This document shows positions 45,919 through 54,562 of a stretch of DNA of 64,000 nucleotides, piece by piece. Origin of the DNA: Haloplasma contractile (GTDB taxonomy: Bacteria; Bacillota_I; Bacilli_A; Haloplasmatales; Haloplasmataceae); the NCBI GenBank assembly GCA_016841945.1, contig JAENYC010000014.1, positions 1 through 64,000 of the forward strand. The letters are read 5' to 3'. Below the pieces are notes generated by a model. It did no database searches, had not been told where the DNA came from, and was given only the letters and a program-made list of their open reading frames with translations. How positions within the stretch are numbered: position 1 is the stretch's first letter; each line of letters starts with the position of its first letter. The position numbers and the translations under genes are program-made.

Positions 45919-47020
45919 TTTCGTTACCTTCTTTAAAATACCTTATAATCTCTAAACCTCTGTTCGCTATGTTCCCTATACCAAAAATGATATCTTCATT
46001 TAAAAGCATATCATTATCTTCTAAATATTGAATGTTAATATTATAAGGAAGTTTTTCTATCCTCTTTTTTGTTTGTCTTTTTAATGCACCGCAAACCATC
46101 ACTTTCTTAGGCTTAATATAAGAAATCGTATCGATTTGTTGATGCATCCTAAATGCTCTATCAGCACGATTGTTTATTAATATAGTTAAATCTTTTTTAT
46201 TGTATTTTCTTACAATTTTTTCATAAACGATTTTTATTGAATCTGGATCATTTATCGAAAACCCATTGATAAAAATGGTATTTTCTTTTCTTAAGATATT
46301 TAGTGCACCTGGGTCTTTATGGTAATGTTTCATGCCATTAATAAAAGATTTTCTATTACAACCAACTACCTCTCCAACTGTTAATGCCATTTTGACATTT
46401 TCCTCAAAATAATCTATGTCAGAAACACTTTGAGATAGTGTTGTTAGTGGTATCAATTCAGCCTGTCTTTTATTAACAATTTGTTGGTAATGTGTCATTA
46501 ACCATGACTCTCCAACAATTAATTTACCATTAGTTGGTATGACATGACTTAAAGCATCCGCCACGCTTTCTTTTGTATTTCCCATAACATCTTGATGATC
46601 ATGACGCGCATTCGTAATAAGAACAATATCTGCATCTAACATTTTATGTTGACTAATATCTTGCATTTCAGGCATAACTGCCATACATTCGATCACTAAT
46701 ATTTCTGCTTTTTCTTTGTATGCTTGACGCATTATTCTTAATTGTTCACGAATATTTGGTTGTCCCATTCGTCTAATTTGTTTTTCAATAAAGTTTGTAT
46801 TAATTGTTGTTGGAATCGTTCCTGTTGACTTACAAAACGTTTTATAACCATTATTTCGTAGTCCCGCGTCAATTAATCTTGTTACAGTACTTTTACCTCT
46901 TGTTCCATTCACGTGTATCACGTGTTTAAATGATTGTCTTATTTTTTTATAATAGACTGTTTCATAAACTAAATATCCTAGAAAGATAACTGTTAACGCA
47001 ATGGTAACATTAATTATCAT
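45911..47020 (-). CDS. pgsB: Poly-gamma-glutamate synthase ligase PgsB/CapB
   Basis: This 369-residue ATP-dependent amide ligase joins the gamma-carboxyl of glutamate to the next amino group. It has an N-terminal membrane helix (4-22), then the PgsB-specific P-loop HVNGTRGKSTVTRLID (about 36-51, GKST 42-45), TGTIPTTIN, and VIECMAVMPE. VLITNARHDHQDVMG holds the Mur-ligase Mg2+ region. Its length is close to B. subtilis PgsB (393). It overlaps pgsC downstream by 8 bases and the upstream M14 gene by 11 bases. Confidence 0.95.
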   Translation of the reverse strand: MIINVTIALTVIFLGYLVYETVYYKKIRQSFKHVIHVNGTRGKSTVTRLIDAGLRNNGYKTFCKSTGTIPTTINTNFIEKQIRRMGQPNIREQLRIMRQAYKEKAEILVIECMAVMPEMQDISQHKMLDADIVLITNARHDHQDVMGNTKESVADALSHVIPTNGKLIVGESWLMTHYQQIVNKRQAELIPLTTLSQSVSDIDYFEENVKMALTVGEVVGCNRKSFINGMKHYHKDPGALNILRKENTIFINGFSINDPDSIKIVYEKIVRKYNKKDLTILINNRADRAFRMHQQIDTISYIKPKKVMVCGALKRQTKKRIEKLPYNINIQYLEDNDMLLNEDIIFGIGNIANRGLEIIRYFKEGNENV

Positions 47021-47819
47021 TTGATAATTCCCATATCGTTTCTAATATAATAGAAGCAATTAACTCTTGTTGCTCAATTCTCTTTGATTCCTCATTTTTT
47101 CGATTTGTTTCAATCGTAAATACAGGAATTACTAAATTCTCTGAAACAGCTCTGTTTAATGTACCCTCTGGGGGATTGTTTAGAAAAGTAAATGCACTCA
47201 CACCACTTTCTCTAATCCGATTGTATTGTTCAACAATATCACTCCCCATTAGAGTAACCATTCCATTTCCACTTGCAGTATGCGCAATCAGTGAATCTCC
47301 TAAATATGGTGGATTTCTCCAACTATCTCTTGATTCATGCATATCAAACAAATAATCTGGTTTTGCATATAATATTTCATCATATAATGTTCTTGCAATA
47401 ACTTCTGTTTTTGTGCCATCTCTTTTTCCAGGAAATACACGATTTAAATCTGTATATCCTAAATCTCTCGCATAACGGACTCCATATTCAATAGCTACGG
47501 TACTCAATCTAGGAACAATGACTATCTTCCCTTTTTCAAAATCATAATCAAGGAGGTTGGTTGCGGCTTTATAACCCGCAACCTCATTCCCATGAGTACC
47601 ACCAACAATAAATATTGTTGGACCAGGTACATTTGTTGTAAAGGTATACATCTTAAATTCATCTTCTGTTCCTTCAAGTAAAGTCTTTTCTTCTCTTGTA
47701 ATCTCAACTTTAGTTTCAGTAACAGTTGTTGTTGTCTGTTGTTGTTCTTCTTGCTGTTTACATCCTGTTAATAGAATGATAATTAATATGTATGTTATGA
47801 TGAATAACCTTTTTTTCAT
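47010..47819 (-). CDS. M14-like zinc amidohydrolase lipoprotein (AstE/AspA-type), PGA locus
   Basis: This 269-residue surface enzyme has a signal ending in LTGC (Cys about 20), then a Gln/Thr-rich stalk. The zinc site of the succinylglutamate-desuccinylase/aspartoacylase group is visible: GGTHGNEVAGY (His and Glu, about 73-83), DLNRVFPG (Arg/Asn substrate loop) and DMHESR (third ligand His). ETNRKNEES holds the likely catalytic Glu. Known PGA hydrolases of the PghP type share the M14 fold, so hydrolysis of PGA or gamma-glutamyl peptides is a reasonable guess. It overlaps pgsB by 11 bases. Confidence 0.82.
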   Translation of the reverse strand: MKKRLFIITYILIIILLTGCKQQEEQQQTTTTVTETKVEITREEKTLLEGTEDEFKMYTFTTNVPGPTIFIVGGTHGNEVAGYKAATNLLDYDFEKGKIVIVPRLSTVAIEYGVRYARDLGYTDLNRVFPGKRDGTKTEVIARTLYDEILYAKPDYLFDMHESRDSWRNPPYLGDSLIAHTASGNGMVTLMGSDIVEQYNRIRESGVSAFTFLNNPPEGTLNRAVSENLVIPVFTIETNRKNEESKRIEQQELIASIILETIWELSNDN

Positions 47820-47827
47820 AGTAGTGT

Positions 47828-48469
47828 TTACTCAAATATTTGTTTTAATGCTGGTACAAATTTTACATTAGATGAAAAATAGTATACTGGTACATTATGA
47901 TCACTAGAAAGTGTATCAAAGAATCCATCCATATTTCCAGATTCTAATACTAACATAACCTCTGCATCTTTTGATGAGTTTTCAATCATTGTATCAGATA
48001 AATCACCACGACGTCCTTCTCCACCATTATGAATCATAATAAGGGTGATTTCATCATTGGCAGCACGAGTTGCAAATTCATTTGCACGTGCTTCTTCACT
48101 ATCTTTATCAAACTGTCCAGTTAAACCTTTTGAACTAGCACCAGGAACAATAATAACAACTGAATCTGCATCAACTTGATCTGCTGTTAAAGCTTTGTCT
48201 TTTGTTACATCAGCTTCATCAAGACCAACACCAGATGTTGCACTCGTTAACATGGTATATACAATTTCAAATTCTGGTCCTTGTCCAATTGTTGTAACAT
48301 ATACTTTTTTATCTTTTCCAATACTTTCTAGACTAGCATCTAGAGCTAAATCAACATTACTCGCTTCTTCAGTTGTTGAAGTTTGTTCAGAAGTTTCTTC
48401 TGTTTCTGTACAACTAGATAAAGCAAATACACTAATAATTAAAGCAAATGCAATAAATAATTTTTTCAT
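47828..48469 (-). CDS. DUF6305-like lipoprotein of the PGA locus
   Basis: The product has 213 residues. The signal ends in lipobox LSSC (Cys about 20), followed by a TETEETSEQTSTTEEA stalk. The core has VTTIGQGPEFEIVY, VVIIVPGASSKGLTG, LIMIHNGGEGRRGDLSD and VLESGNMDGFF. These patterns fit what I remember of DUF6305, a family of unknown function with an alpha/beta fold. It stands between two M14-like hydrolases and 8 bases before the second, so it is probably part of the same surface machine. The function is unknown. Confidence 0.7.
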   Translation of the reverse strand: MKKLFIAFALIISVFALSSCTETEETSEQTSTTEEASNVDLALDASLESIGKDKKVYVTTIGQGPEFEIVYTMLTSATSGVGLDEADVTKDKALTADQVDADSVVIIVPGASSKGLTGQFDKDSEEARANEFATRAANDEITLIMIHNGGEGRRGDLSDTMIENSSKDAEVMLVLESGNMDGFFDTLSSDHNVPVYYFSSNVKFVPALKQIFE

Positions 48470-48499
48470 TTTATATCTCCTTTTATATTTTTTTATTCA

Positions 48500-49642
48500 T
48501 TATTCATCTGGATTTAGTAAGTAATTACCAATTCCATTTGTAATAATTTCATCATATGTAGGCATATTATTGATATCTAAACTACCTTCTGCCTCAGGCA
48601 TCCTATTATATACATCAACAATAGTCATGATAGTTGCAACATGACGTCCTACACGTTCATTAAGATGTACACCACTTTCATCATAATCCACATAAGTGAT
48701 GCCTAGCTCTGTCGCTTTTGTGTAAAATTTATCGATACCCGTTACAATTAATTCCTCTGTCATTTCACCTCTAATACGACCTTGAGAGGCGTTTGAAGTT
48801 TCTGCAAGGAATACTCTTGTATCGGTATAATCACCTAATTCTCTATGAGTTAATCCTCTAAAATCCTTAGGTGAGCTTTCTGGTTTTATTACGACACCTT
48901 TCATTTCTAATTCAAACACGATTTGTCCAATCATATCGGAATTTTTTTCATGATAAACAATGGCATTATTAACTGGATATTCTGGTGCAGCTTCATGTAA
49001 ATCTACTGTTAAGGTAATATCATTTTGCTTTACTAACTCAGTAATAGCATAAGCAATTCTTTCGGATATATTACCATCAATAACACCAGGATATGCTCGG
49101 TTAAGATTTCTTGATTCTTGACCTGACATTTTACTTCCAGAACGATGAATATATACTTCAGGAACTGGCCATTGATCAACGAAATTTGTAGCACGTGCAC
49201 CATAGACGAATTCTCTTTCACCAAATGGCGTGTCTATATGGTATGTCTGAGGTGCGCCTTCTTGTGGATATGAGAAATTTAATCCACATTTATTCGCTTC
49301 AGTTAGAATAAATACTTTCCCGCTTGATACAGTCGCATTTTCTAAAAATAGAGTTGCAGCGACTTGTGAAGCAGGCTCGTTACCATGCGTCCCACCTATT
49401 ATAAGTAAACTAGGACCAGGTTTTCCACTATCTATAGTAAATATATCAGCATTTCCACATGTATCTTCTAAGTTAGGGTTATAGTCACTTAATTTTGTTT
49501 GTTCAACAATACCTTCTCGTACGACAAATGTCGCATCATAATTTCGCATTTTATAAAAACTAATGCCGGTAATCACTGAAAATACTAAAGCAATTACCAA
49601 GTAAATACTCATTGATTTTAATTTTTCTATACTTATTTTCAT
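48500..49642 (-). CDS. Membrane-anchored M14-like zinc amidohydrolase, PGA locus
   Basis: This 380-residue protein has an N-terminal membrane helix (about 13-29), so the enzyme faces outward. Zinc and substrate motifs are GGTHGNEPASQ (about 84-94), RNLNRAYPG and TVDLHEAAPE. AETSNASQG near the C-terminus has the likely catalytic Glu. It is a paralogue of the lipoprotein hydrolase at 47.0 kb but longer. A pair could divide endo- and exo-cleavage of PGA; this is inference. The ATG directly follows the TAA of the 48-residue peptide gene. Confidence 0.82.
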   Translation of the reverse strand: MKISIEKLKSMSIYLVIALVFSVITGISFYKMRNYDATFVVREGIVEQTKLSDYNPNLEDTCGNADIFTIDSGKPGPSLLIIGGTHGNEPASQVAATLFLENATVSSGKVFILTEANKCGLNFSYPQEGAPQTYHIDTPFGEREFVYGARATNFVDQWPVPEVYIHRSGSKMSGQESRNLNRAYPGVIDGNISERIAYAITELVKQNDITLTVDLHEAAPEYPVNNAIVYHEKNSDMIGQIVFELEMKGVVIKPESSPKDFRGLTHRELGDYTDTRVFLAETSNASQGRIRGEMTEELIVTGIDKFYTKATELGITYVDYDESGVHLNERVGRHVATIMTIVDVYNRMPEAEGSLDINNMPTYDEIITNGIGNYLLNPDE

Positions 49643-49789
49643 TTACTTCACCATCAACAATCTTAGTAAAAACGGAATAATGACAATTGTACAATTTATT
49701 CTATCCGTCTTCTTTTTATAGTCGTATAAATTCCAAATGACCAATCCCAAAATTGCTAGAAGCATAACACGATAAATCAATAATATCAT
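49643..49789 (-). CDS. 48-residue membrane peptide in the PGA locus
   Basis: ATG 49787-49789 lies 7 bases behind AAGGAGGA. The 48 codons end at TAA 49643-49645, and the next gene's ATG follows at once. Residues about 2-20 form a membrane helix (MILLIYRVMLLAILGLVIW). A charged DYKKKTDR stretch and a second hydrophobic part follow. PGA operons of Bacillus include a small membrane peptide (PgsE/CapE, about 50 residues), so it could be its counterpart. It could also be a subunit of the neighbouring permease. I see no sequence proof of either. Confidence 0.72.
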   Translation of the reverse strand: MILLIYRVMLLAILGLVIWNLYDYKKKTDRINCTIVIIPFLLRLLMVK

Positions 49790-49821
49790 AATGAGATTCC
49801 TCCTTATTTTTTATGTAATAA

Positions 49822-51105
49822 TTAAGATAATGCAGGCATGATAAGTGTAATATACAGCATTGTATAAACAATAATTACACCTATTGGGATTAACATTTGT
49901 TTAAATACTTTTAAATAATTTTTTATTCCAATAAGTCTTGCTGCTGTTGAGCCTGAAATCGCAATCGGTGGCATAATATCTCCGATTGATGCTAGCATTG
50001 ACAATCCTGAAGCAATCGGTATCGCACCATATATAACAAATGATAATACGTATGGTCCACCAAACACTGATGAAGATGCAAATGCTGATATCGCACCAAA
50101 TATCGGTACTGCAGTCGCCATAGCAACATATTGCATTAATCTAGGTAACTGTAAAACTAGTATTACAAATGCTCCACGGACACCATTTAATGTCATCGCT
50201 TGGATAAACATCCCAACACCTAATAACATTGCCATTGTTGGAAGTGCTGAATTTATCGCATTTTTACAAGTAAATAATATATTTTGCTTTTTACCAACAA
50301 ATAATGCAGGAAGCGCTGCAATGATAAATATCAAAGGCATTCCGAGTGGTGCAATCACAAATGGGAAAACTTGTACTAAGATTAATAAAGTAAATAACAA
50401 AATTAATGGTAAGTAAACAAGTCCATTCACTTCATTCATAATATTAAAGTTTATCTTATCTTCTAATTCCTCCAATTTAATTTTCTTTATATACTTACGT
50501 CCTAAGAATAGAACACTGAAAACTGCTAGAGGGAAAGATAAAATCATTAGTGGGATTTCAAATCCCATATATGGTAAATCAACAATTTCGCAAATTACCA
50601 TAACAGGAACGTTGACAGGAGGTGCTACCATTCCAAAGATAGCACCTGTTCCTATAATAGCCGCTGTTTTAGTCTTAGGTATACCTAATGCGATTAAAAT
50701 AGGAGCCACTAATGCACCTGATGTAATCACTGATGTCACAGATGAACCTGTTATCATCGAAGGAAACATAATCAGAAACATTAACGCAATCAACATAAAT
50801 GTAGGTAATTTATAGAACCTTTTTACAATCAAAACACTAAATGCATCAAGTGTTCCTGCTTTTTCAATGATTTTCATATAAATCATTGCACAAGCAATCA
50901 CTAAAATAACATCGAAATAAGCAAAAGAACCCTCTACTAAGTGTCTTGGTATTTCTAAAAATATTTCAGGTTTACTGAAAGAATAAACAATTAACCCTAA
51001 TATCGCAGATGTCATCATCGAAATTCCTGGCGGTAATTTAAATTTAATAGCACATACCAGGAAAGTTGTAATCATAAGGACTAATAGTATTACTTCAAAT
51101 AACAT
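49822..51105 (-). CDS. TRAP-type large permease-like transporter
   Basis: The product has about 427 residues and eleven to twelve membrane helices. It resembles the DctM/ion-transporter superfamily: FPSMITGSSVTSVITSGALVAP contains a discontinuous-helix Ser/Gly site, and a matching motif GAIFGMVAPPVNVP follows. The second half has FASSSVFGGPYVLS and SIGDIMPPIAISG. No DctP binding protein or DctQ is adjacent. Its place between gamma-glutamyltransferase and PGA hydrolases points to uptake of released glutamate or gamma-glutamyl peptides. ATG 51105 is chosen because it lies just after the ggt stop; a longer frame would run inside ggt. Confidence 0.75.
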   Translation of the reverse strand: MLFEVILLVLMITTFLVCAIKFKLPPGISMMTSAILGLIVYSFSKPEIFLEIPRHLVEGSFAYFDVILVIACAMIYMKIIEKAGTLDAFSVLIVKRFYKLPTFMLIALMFLIMFPSMITGSSVTSVITSGALVAPILIALGIPKTKTAAIIGTGAIFGMVAPPVNVPVMVICEIVDLPYMGFEIPLMILSFPLAVFSVLFLGRKYIKKIKLEELEDKINFNIMNEVNGLVYLPLILLFTLLILVQVFPFVIAPLGMPLIFIIAALPALFVGKKQNILFTCKNAINSALPTMAMLLGVGMFIQAMTLNGVRGAFVILVLQLPRLMQYVAMATAVPIFGAISAFASSSVFGGPYVLSFVIYGAIPIASGLSMLASIGDIMPPIAISGSTAARLIGIKNYLKVFKQMLIPIGVIIVYTMLYITLIMPALS

Positions 51106-51106
51106 T

Positions 51107-52966
51107 TTAGTATCCCAACGCCTTTCCATCACGTCGTGGATCTGCTCCACCGTGTAATTCTCCTGTTTCACTATCAAATGTGATACCTTGTACACCACCG
51201 AAGTATAAACTTCTATTTTCTGTTTCTTCTGAACCATGTACTTCTACTTCATAGCCCATCTCTTCAAGTGAAGTTCTGATTTCTTCAGAGATACCACTTT
51301 CAACATGAATTAATTTTAGACCTGAGCTTTCTTCTGGTGAGTTCGCAGCATAACAATAAATACGATTTGCATTAATTGCTTCTTGAATATCCATTTCAAA
51401 GTCAATTAAGTTAACAATGGTTTGCATGACAGTTCCGACAATACGCATACTACCTGGCGAACCAACTGCTGCAAATGGATTACCATCTTTCATAACAATG
51501 GTAGGTGTCATGTGACTCAATGGTTTCTTATAAGGTTCCACACGTGAATTACTAGTAGGTCTTACACTAAATCCACTTAATTGATTGTTTAAGACCATTC
51601 CAGTTCCTTCTACAAAGGTACCTGAACCAAAGAAATAGTTTATTGTATGTGTACTAGACACAATGTTTCCATATTTGTCAACCACTGTATAATGAGTAGT
51701 TGAATGATGTTCATCAACATTTTCATCATATGCTGCTTCTAAAGGATAAGTTAAATCATCACCAGATTGATGCGCACGTGGGTTACCCCATCCTCTGCCT
51801 GCATCGCGAAGAACAACGGCTTGATTTGGATCATATAATTCGAAACGTTCAGCTGCATATGATTTTGAAGTTAAACCAGCTATTGGTACTGGTACAAAGG
51901 CTGGGTCAAAGATATATTGACGTTTGTCACCATAAGCGATTTGTTGTAAAGTCGCTAATAAATGGAGATATTCAAGACTATTATGTTCTAATTCAGATAC
52001 TTCTTGAACTGTATTACTGTATACTTCTAATAAATTTAACATTTCAATGACTGTTGTTCCACCAGAACTCGTTGGAGGCATTGAAATAATATCATAACCT
52101 TTATAAGTTCCCATAACTGGTGTTAATTTTCTCGTTAGGTCTTTACCACGTGCCATATCTTCCATTGTGATATATCCTCCGCCATCTTGAATGGTATCTA
52201 CAATGGCTTGGGCAATTTCTCCTGTATAGAAAACATCTTTTCCTTGTTCTACAATTTTACGCATTGTATTTGCTAAATCAGGATTTTTCAATACATCCCC
52301 AACTTGAAGTGGAGAGAATCCATCACTTGTATAAATTGGATAAGAGATATCAGAATAAAGACTTAATTTACCCCAACTATCTGATATAACGTTGGCTAAA
52401 GTCTTATCAATTTCAAATCCATTTTCAGCCAGTTCAATAGAAGGTGACAATAAATCTTCTAGTGTTAATTCACCACTACCATGGTTTTCAAACACAGTTA
52501 GCATTCCATCAACCATCATTGGAACACCAATCGATTTAATTCCATAATCAAGTTCTTCATTACTGTTATATTGTTGAATAGTACCAGCCCCACCTACGAA
52601 TTCTCTATAATCATAGGCCACTAATTCGCCTTTCTGAGCATCGTATCCAACAAGGTAACCTCCGCCACCCATGCCAGAACCATTAGGCTCTGCTACACCA
52701 AGGGCAAATGATATCGCAACGGCTGCTTCAAATGCATTTCCACCATTTTCAAGCACATCAAGTCCTATTTTACTTGCATGAGCACTTGCTGATGCAACCA
52801 TTCCATTATTCCCTTTTGCATCACGGAATGATAAATCAGTATAATCTTCTGTTGTTGTTGTAGTAGTTTGTTCATTAGGCCCTACTTCAGGTTTACAGCC
52901 TGTTAATGTAATAACAAAGACTAATAAAGTAAGTAGAGATAAAACTTTTGCAACTTTAATTTTCAT
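51107..52966 (-). CDS. ggt: Gamma-glutamyltransferase lipoprotein
   Basis: The product has about 619 residues. The signal ends in lipobox LTGC, then an EQTTTTTTED stalk, so the enzyme is lipid-anchored at the surface. It is an N-terminal nucleophile hydrolase. The self-cleavage/nucleophile Thr lies in HHSTTHYTVVDKYGN (about residue 400), and the substrate region is GSPGSMRIV. AFEAAVAISFALGV and GSGMGGGGY mark the large subunit. It releases terminal gamma-linked glutamate from PGA or glutathione. AAAGGAGAAG precedes ATG 52966. It precedes the permease by one base and follows citF after 84 bases. Confidence 0.93.
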   Translation of the reverse strand: MKIKVAKVLSLLTLLVFVITLTGCKPEVGPNEQTTTTTTEDYTDLSFRDAKGNNGMVASASAHASKIGLDVLENGGNAFEAAVAISFALGVAEPNGSGMGGGGYLVGYDAQKGELVAYDYREFVGGAGTIQQYNSNEELDYGIKSIGVPMMVDGMLTVFENHGSGELTLEDLLSPSIELAENGFEIDKTLANVISDSWGKLSLYSDISYPIYTSDGFSPLQVGDVLKNPDLANTMRKIVEQGKDVFYTGEIAQAIVDTIQDGGGYITMEDMARGKDLTRKLTPVMGTYKGYDIISMPPTSSGGTTVIEMLNLLEVYSNTVQEVSELEHNSLEYLHLLATLQQIAYGDKRQYIFDPAFVPVPIAGLTSKSYAAERFELYDPNQAVVLRDAGRGWGNPRAHQSGDDLTYPLEAAYDENVDEHHSTTHYTVVDKYGNIVSSTHTINYFFGSGTFVEGTGMVLNNQLSGFSVRPTSNSRVEPYKKPLSHMTPTIVMKDGNPFAAVGSPGSMRIVGTVMQTIVNLIDFEMDIQEAINANRIYCYAANSPEESSGLKLIHVESGISEEIRTSLEEMGYEVEVHGSEETENRSLYFGGVQGITFDSETGELHGGADPRRDGKALGY

Positions 52967-53050
52967 ACTTTCTTCTCCTTTTTGTTCAAATATTTTAATA
53001 CGCAAATGCTATTTACGTAATTTTAACTAATAAATTATGTCTATAGTTTA

Positions 53051-54562
53051 TTATTTTTCTTCATTTTCATTTCTTTTATATAGAAAATCGATTACTGTAC
53101 CATCGCGATACTCTACTACACCGATTAAATCATTGGTAAAGCTTATATCTTGTGGTACACCAATTAATTGATCTGAAATATTTTTTAATTCTTCTATTGT
53201 CATTAACGGTAAATTGGTTTTCTCTAATTTTTCTATCAAATCAGAACGTTTTGGATTAACTGCAATACCTCTTTCTGTTACAAGAACATCTACTGTTTCA
53301 CCAGGAGTTGTTTTACAGATTACTTTATCTTTTATGACAGGAATTCTAGCGTTAAATAGTTGAGAAACAATTATTGTTACTTTAGCACCAAAGGCTGTAT
53401 CACTATGTCCTCCAGAACCTCCCATAATTTCTCCAATAGATGTAGTCGTCACATTGACATTAAAATCTAAATCTATTTCCGTTGCACCCAATATGACAAA
53501 ATCTAAATCGCTTACAATACAATCATCATTTATATTGGCATATTTAGAAGCACTGATTGGTATATGGTTAGGATTTTCGCGTATTGAGCGAATGGCTTCT
53601 AAATCGAAACATTGCACATCGTATAATTTTTCAAATAAACCTTTTTCATGCATATCAACGAGATAACCTGTAATTCCACCAGATGCAAAACTACCTTTAA
53701 TCTTTTCTTGTAACATTAAGGCTTTTAAGTAGTCTGCCACTGCTAAACTAGTACCTCCTGCACCAGTTTGAAATGAAAATCCATCTCTGAAGTATCCAGA
53801 ATGTTTGATAACCTCAGTTGTTAATCTCGCTATCTTTAAACCAATAGGATTTTGGGTAATCTTTGTAGTTCCCGATACAATCTTACTTGCATCACCGATT
53901 GAATCAATCGTAATAATAGAATCTATAAACTGTCCTTCAATATGGATTTCATCTAATTTATCAACTAAGTTATCAGTAATTACAACTGTATGCTTACCAT
54001 AGTAAGCATCTGTGTAGGCATAACCTAGTGAGCCACAAGCACTTTTTCCAATAGATCCATTGATATTACCTTTCTGATCACAAGTAGGTACTGCGATAAA
54101 ACTAACATCGATTGTTACTTCTCCACTTTCTATAATCCTTGGTCTTCCTCCATGGGTATGCATGATGACTGGTTTTTGTAGTAAACCATTGTTAATCGCA
54201 TTTGCGACTGGACCAGATATATATGCTGCATAAATTTGAGTGACAGTTCCTTTTTTTATGTGTTCAACGAGTGGCTCATGACATGGAAATATTGAACTAG
54301 TAAACAAACATATATCTTTAATATTCCGTTTGGCGATTTCTTCTATTACCATGTTCAATACATAATCACCATTTCTTAAATGATGATGAAATGATAATGT
54401 CATACCATCTTGAATATTTATCTCATCGAGTAAATCAGAAACGCTTTTTTTTATTTTATAAAGAGAGGAATTCTTTTTGGTTGTTTGTACTTTTTTTTGT
54501 TTTTTATTTCCATGTCCATAAGAATATAATTCAAATTCTTTTTTATAACCATTAATTTCCAT
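53051..54562 (-). CDS. citF: Citrate/citramalate lyase alpha subunit (CoA transferase)
   Basis: The product has about 503 residues. The alpha subunit swaps acetyl on the acyl-carrier subunit for the substrate acid. Family stretches are LSFHHHLRNGDYVLN, a glycine-rich SFQTGAGGTSLAVA (about 275) and GEIMGGSGGHSDTA. Next to methylaspartate ammonia-lyase, the natural substrate should be citramalate, not citrate, as in glutamate-fermenting clostridia. It starts at ATG 54562, overlapping citE by 11 bases. Confidence 0.92.
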   Translation of the reverse strand: MEINGYKKEFELYSYGHGNKKQKKVQTTKKNSSLYKIKKSVSDLLDEINIQDGMTLSFHHHLRNGDYVLNMVIEEIAKRNIKDICLFTSSIFPCHEPLVEHIKKGTVTQIYAAYISGPVANAINNGLLQKPVIMHTHGGRPRIIESGEVTIDVSFIAVPTCDQKGNINGSIGKSACGSLGYAYTDAYYGKHTVVITDNLVDKLDEIHIEGQFIDSIITIDSIGDASKIVSGTTKITQNPIGLKIARLTTEVIKHSGYFRDGFSFQTGAGGTSLAVADYLKALMLQEKIKGSFASGGITGYLVDMHEKGLFEKLYDVQCFDLEAIRSIRENPNHIPISASKYANINDDCIVSDLDFVILGATEIDLDFNVNVTTTSIGEIMGGSGGHSDTAFGAKVTIIVSQLFNARIPVIKDKVICKTTPGETVDVLVTERGIAVNPKRSDLIEKLEKTNLPLMTIEELKNISDQLIGVPQDISFTNDLIGVVEYRDGTVIDFLYKRNENEEK

